From Liolophura sinensis (lineage: Eukaryota > Mollusca > Polyplacophora > Chitonida > Chitonidae), in contig NC_088298.1 of NCBI RefSeq assembly GCF_032854445.1, forward strand, positions 3,346,160 to 3,410,159: a stretch of 64,000 nt of DNA, in the 5' to 3' direction. Positions 59,401 to 64,000 of this stretch are shown here, piece after piece. Under the pieces are notes generated by a model, which was not told where the DNA came from, did not search any database, and saw only the letters and a program-made list of their open reading frames with translations. Made by a program: the position numbers and the translations under genes. Position 1 is the stretch's first letter. Each line of letters begins with the position of its first letter.

Positions 59401-60345
59401 GAGTGGTATACAAATGTCTATTCTGACATATAGATTCTGAGAGTCTCCAAAGGTTGTTATACGAATGTCTACTCTGACATATAGATTCTGAGAGTCTCCA
59501 AAGGTTGTTAAACGAATGTCTATTCTGACATCAAGATCTGAGAGTCTCCAAAGGTTGTTATACGAATGTCTACTCTGACATATAGATTCTGAGAGTCTCC
59601 AAAGGTTGTTATACGAATGTCTATTCTGACATCTAGATTCTGAGAGTCTCCAAAGGTTGTTATACGAATGTCTACTCTGACATCTAGATTCTGAGAGTCT
59701 CCAAAGGTTGTTATGCGAATGTCTATTCTGACATCTAAATTCTGAGAGTCTCCAAAGGTTGTTATACGAATGTCTATTCTGACATATAGATTCTGAGAGT
59801 CTCACTCTGACATCTAGACTCTGAGAGTCTCCAAAGGTTGTTATACGAGTGTCTACTCTGACATCTAGACTCTGAGAGTCTCCAAAGGTTGTTATACGAA
59901 TGTCTACTCTGACATCTAGATTCTGAGAGTCTCCAAAGGTTGTTATACGAATGTCTATTCTGACATCTAGATTCTGAGAGTCTCCAAAGGTTGTTATACG
60001 AATGTCTACTCTGACATCTAGATTCTGAGAGTCTCCAAAGGATGTTATACGAATGTCTATTCTGACATCTAGATTCTGAGAGTCTCCAAAGGTTGTTATA
60101 CGAATGTCTACTCTGACATCTAGATTCTGAGAGTCTCCAAAGGTTGTTGTACGAATGTCTACTCTGACATATAGATTCTGAGAGTCTCCAAAGGTTGTTA
60201 TACCAATGTCTACTCTGACATATAGATTCTGAGAGTTTCCAAAGGTTGTTATATGAATGTCTACTCTGACATATAGATTCTGAGAGTCTCAAAAGGTTGT
60301 TATACGAATGTCTATTCTGACATCCAGATTCTGAGAGTTTCCAAA
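59401..60345. repeat. 51-bp minisatellite, about 18 units, open on the minus strand
   Basis: Unit: gttgttatacgaatgtctac, tctgacatctagattctgag, agtctccaaag. Because 51 is 17 codons, the minus strand is open for 228 codons (59774-60460) and 152 codons (59347-59805), reading SRCQSRHSYNNLWRLSE per unit. A 23-bp deletion in one unit near 59804 shifts the frame between them. No splice signals, signal peptide or known repeat fold is evident, so I treat it as non-coding. Confidence 0.92.
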
Positions 60346-60349
60346 GGCT

Positions 60350-61107
60350 GTTATATGAATATCTGTTTTGACTCCTGACAGTCTCCAATTTTGATGAATT
60401 TGTGGCATTTTGTCTTTTCCTCTCACATTTTTGTGTACACATGTCTATATCCATGGGCACACAGCTTTAAAGCAAGACATTTTTAGGGAATTATTTTTCG
60501 GCTTTACAAGCCCAAAGCCATATCTCCAAAGCACAGCACACACATATGGTCGAACAGTTTCGCCTACTTTTGTTACATCCTGAACGTAACTAACTGTCCA
60601 GATTAACCAATGACCACTGCTTTGTCCACAGGTCACCATGGTTACACGTCCAACAATGACCCACATCGAATCCTAATTTGCCCACACTTTAATTAACGGC
60701 AAAATCAAGACCATGTTCCATCTCAGATGCCAAAATCCAATTCCTTTTCCCTTTTCAACCCAGAATACAATCTAATTCCTCATGAAATTTTTTTCTCTGG
60801 GGGCAAATTTCGATATTAGGCTCAATTTCCCCATGCCAAATAAATCATGTGTAAATCAATGAAGCCTTTGGTAAATACACGTTAACAAGTGATTGAGTTT
60901 TTTTTCTTCTTCAAGCCAGTGCATACACTTTATCAGTTAGACGTCTAATTTGCCGCAATTTTTTTTACATCGCCACATGAATGACCTTGACAACAATCTC
61001 TATGTAAGAAACAATCAAACACTCTTAAACACCAATAAAAACACTTGATGAGATCTGGAATGGAATTTCTATCATGCACTGGAAATCGCATGATCTTACG
61101 GCCACAA
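60350..61107. other. no gene seen
   Basis: Single-copy-looking sequence between the 51-bp array and the family-B SINE. Nothing recognised. Confidence 0.55.
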
Positions 61108-61120
61108 CACTACAGACAGG

Positions 61121-61487
61121 CACCGGCCCGGATAGCACAGTTGGTAGAGCGTCCGCTTCGGGGCCGGTAGATCCAGGATCAATCCTTGATCGAGTCACAC
61201 CTAAGACCTTAAAAGAGGAAGTTGTAACTTCCTCGCTTGGCGTTCGGCATGAAGGGGATAGTGCAACGACTGGTTGACCTGTATCAGTATAATGGCTCGG
61301 GCGGGGCAGCTTACTTGCCTTCGGTAAGTCGTCTCAGTGATGCAGCACTAAATAAAAGAGCGGTGGAAATCCGTCCTGCAACAAGGAGGCACATTTCACG
61401 TACATGCACCCTAAGGATTCCTTCGTCGTCATATGACTGAAAAATTGTTGAGTACGACGTTAAACCCCAAGCACTCACTCACTCACT
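61121..61487 (+). mobile_element. full-length tRNA-headed SINE (family B) with target-site duplication
   Basis: The head has a perfect A box TAGCACAGTTGG (61133-61144) and B box GGATCAATCC (61176-61185). Then come a body with cctcgcttggcgttcggcat, a 3' domain cgtcatatgactgaaaaatt and a CACT repeat tail. It is flanked by cactacagacagg (61108-61120 and 61488-61500); the first three bases of the right copy may belong to the CACT tail, so the duplication is 10-13 bp. LINE-mobilised, non-autonomous, young. It is not a functional tRNA gene: the 3' half does not close an acceptor stem. Confidence 0.92.
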
Positions 61488-61500
61488 CACTACAGACAGG

Positions 61501-62650
61501 TATTTCACACCCGAAGTGTGCAAAAGTACATTTTCAATCCACACTCGTTTTTGTAAGTTTCAAATGAATAAATAAATGAAAACACATATAGAATTAAATA
61601 TACATGTAAGGCTCCTATGTTGTACAAGGAAGCAAGATTAATGATAGAAACCCCAGAACAAAGAAAGTATATAAAGTACAACATTATGACCGAATCATGC
61701 AAAGCGAGGCAGTTTCCAATATGTTACAGGTGAGTAAGTGAAATCAGCTTTCAAATCGTGTAACATTCTCATCAGAGCAAAGCTACCGCAAAGTCCACAA
61801 CAGAACAAAAACAGACATCATTTTGTTGAAAAAAAGAAGAAAAAAAAAAGAATAACTGGAAGGTTGAGTTCAGAATAACCAACCATTTTAAGAATACTTC
61901 CAGTGAGTTTTTCACTTCCAAAACCGGACAAAATAGCCATGATATCGTCAAAAATACATCAAATTGCCCAAAGTTGTCATGGTGACATTGCATGTATCAA
62001 GTTTCATCTAAACGCGATGAACACTTTTTGGAGTGTAAAGGTTACTTGTGACAGATTGGCCAACAACCCCTAACGTCCCTCTCTGGTACCAAGCGGTAGT
62101 TCACTTAAAACCGCAGCCAAGCCAGCAAGAACTAGCCTCTGAGTCGGCAGCCTCCCTCGTCAACCAGGCATCGGATGCAGCGTGCGAGAAGCACTTTTAA
62201 CAGCCAAAGCATTTAAGTCCTACGAAGTGCAAACAGTGCCATTACAAAGCCATCATTTAGCCTAGGATCGGATGAAAGAGTAATCTAATACCACAGAGCG
62301 GTGGCCGGTGAGTGCTGGTTGACAGCATTGTTCTCTTAATACCCTCTCTCATCACAGCGCAGATGATCAGAGCTGATCAGGGCTTAGCTTAGCCCACACC
62401 TTACATATTTCCCTGTAATCGAGGCAGGCAGGTTGTTTGGCCGGAAGAAATGTTGTGAAAATCCAAGTGTAGTGCTTCTGGTTAGAAGTTATCGGTGACT
62501 GACACTTTGCCTTGTAATTAAATACAGGAAATTTCACAATTAGGCTAGATAACAAACTCTTAACAAGCTGAAAGATTGCTTCACAAATTAAACTTGGCCA
62601 TAGGAAGCTCAATGTTTAATCAGCCATGTCAAAGGAATTGGTCCTCATTG
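61501..62650. other. no gene seen
   Basis: AT-rich on the left; 62040-62330 is GC-richer but has no frame or motif I can support. Confidence 0.55.
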
Positions 62651-62868
62651 ATTTGATTGGAATTTTATGCTGTACTCAAGAATATGTCATTTATACGACG
62701 GCGGTCAGCATTATGGTGGGATGAAGCTGGGAAGAGCCCGGGGGAAACCCCCAACCATCGGCAGACTGCTGGCAGGGCTTCCAACGTATGGCTGGAGAGG
62801 AAGCCAGCATGACTTGGACTTGAACTCAGAGACCACATTGGTGAGAGGCTTCTGGGTCTGACTGCGTA
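62651..62868 (-). mobile_element. family-A SINE, head incomplete
   Basis: Body matches family A (actcaagaatatgtcattta, then aaccatcggcagactgctgg) and continues into the B-box region (cttggacttgaactcagaga). The A-box part of the head is lost near 62860. Confidence 0.85.
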
Positions 62869-63125
62869 ATGCAGACCACGGTCTTCACTGAAAACTGTTG
62901 ACTACTTGTATGCATGATTCCATCCTAAATTTGTACTTAATACAATTTCTTGCGTTTTGGTGATTTGTATCAAACGTTGTTTTTGGGACTTGACCTTTTG
63001 ATTATTGACTAGGTCCGTGTTGGTTGATGGCTGTGTACATGAATGTCTGTCACAGCACATAGACTCACTTCGTTTAATACGGTGGAAGAGCTGAGATAAA
63101 AAGAAGTAACACAATGCACCTTTGT

Positions 63126-63341
63126 TGAAGTGATTGACGCCTTGCTGTGACTGAATGATACCTTGTGAAACACACTGGGGCCTTGTTAAAGAGATTGAAG
63201 CCTGATTAGAGTGATTGAAGCCTTGTCAAAGCGATTGAAGTCTTGCACGGGTGACTGAAGCCTTGTGAAAGTGATAAAACCTTGATTAAGTGATTGAAGC
63301 CTTGTAAAATTGATTGAAGCCTTGCTGGAGTGATTGAAAGG
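63126..63341. repeat. 20-bp minisatellite, degenerate
   Basis: About 11 diverged units of ttgaagccttgtgaaagtga. Confidence 0.85.
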
Positions 63342-63689
63342 TATTTGATTCAGTGTTTATACAAGTTTAGACAAATTAAAAAAAGTTTTGAACCTTTTTT
63401 CAGCAGAGATATGTCCAAAATATCAGAAAGCACTGCTTTCTAAGAATGAGTTGAATGTACAATGTGCCAGCAGGATAAGGAAATAAGGTGTGTAGAAAAG
63501 TACATGTACCTCAATTTAAAGTGTGCTTTGTTTAAAAACAAAATCCACTAAAATGACAAATGGTCAGAATTATGGCTGGAAGGAAACTTCCAAACTACAA
63601 TAATGAGCTTGAAACGGACACATGTTGTATGTTAATGTTCTAGGTGTATCTCACAAAGATAAAAATGATAGTTCACCGATATACATGGA

Positions 63690-63895
63690 AAAGAAACGGT
63701 TTCATCAAAATCTGCTGAAATTTCTTCTTCCAGGTACCCCCACCCATCTGCCCCATAATCAGAAAAACAATTAGTTGGGTAAAGATTAGATACTTTGAAA
63801 ATACTGCTTTGCATTAAATCAGCTGAAATTTCTTCTACTGCCTGTCCCCCATTCCCCCCCCCCCCCCCCACTCCATCCCCATTGGTAAAATAATT
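63690..63895. repeat. imperfect duplication of about 120 bp with poly-C
   Basis: tctgctgaaatttcttcttc to taattagttgggt is repeated as cagctgaaatttcttctact to taattagttttgg; the second copy has a C16 run near 63855-63870. Confidence 0.75.
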
Positions 63896-63924
63896 AGTTT
63901 TGGCCATTTTGATCAGACTAGATA

Positions 63925-64000
63925 TTTTGTAAATACTGATTTTAAGGGGTACATACTGATTTTAAGGGGTAAATACTGATTTTAAGGGGTACATACTAAT
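63925..64000. repeat. 20-bp tandem repeat cut by the window edge
   Basis: tactgattttaaggggtaca three times and a partial fourth; it continues beyond the window. Confidence 0.9.

Noticed and set aside
61121-61195. A tRNA gene with perfect A and B boxes
   Set aside because: No acceptor-stem pairing or discriminator end. The segment is the head of a 367-bp SINE with its own target-site duplication.

Overview
The window looks like nuclear DNA from a lophotrochozoan animal, most likely a mollusc. It is AT-rich and intron-like, with no operons. It carries many copies of tRNA-headed SINEs with the conserved body I associate with mollusc genomes, palindromic MITE-like elements and large minisatellites. 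I cannot name the species. A 200-N assembly gap lies at 10041-10240.

The one gene I can identify is a TRIO/Kalirin-type Rho guanine-nucleotide exchange factor on the minus strand. Three coding exons are secure and phase-compatible: 38309-38552 (first SH3 domain), 36085-36169 (Ser-rich linker) and 28072-28192 (linker with the KWLT-P-R-LS signature). Spliced together they read continuously. They cover the hinge between GEF1 and GEF2, so the spectrin/GEF1 half should lie beyond the right edge and the GEF2 half beyond the left edge. Further left on the same strand are an acidic candidate exon (14453-14586) and a possible alternative first exon (5216-5353) with a polybasic, Cys-x-Cys N-terminus. 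The latter could start a GEF2-only isoform.

Upstream of the SH3 exon, three minus-strand blocks with good splice signals and compatible phases (52260-52349, 52031-52149, 47700-47900) could form a small unrecognised gene or an alternative 5' end.

The rest is non-coding. Left third: minisatellites at 0.7, 2.5, 11.8 and 13.4 kb, SINE fragments and the gap. Middle: arrays at 18.3 and 19.3-20.2 kb, a compound satellite block at 22.9-26.35 kb (about 42 copies of a 59-bp unit, then a 24-bp unit), and two fold-back elements inside one TRIO intron. Right third: arrays at 36.3, 37.5, 57.9, 59.4, 63.1 and 63.9 kb, and two textbook SINE insertions with target-site duplications (42.4 and 61.1 kb). By my rough sum, tandem arrays make up about 8 kb of the window. 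Most long open frames here are translations of arrays whose period is a multiple of three.
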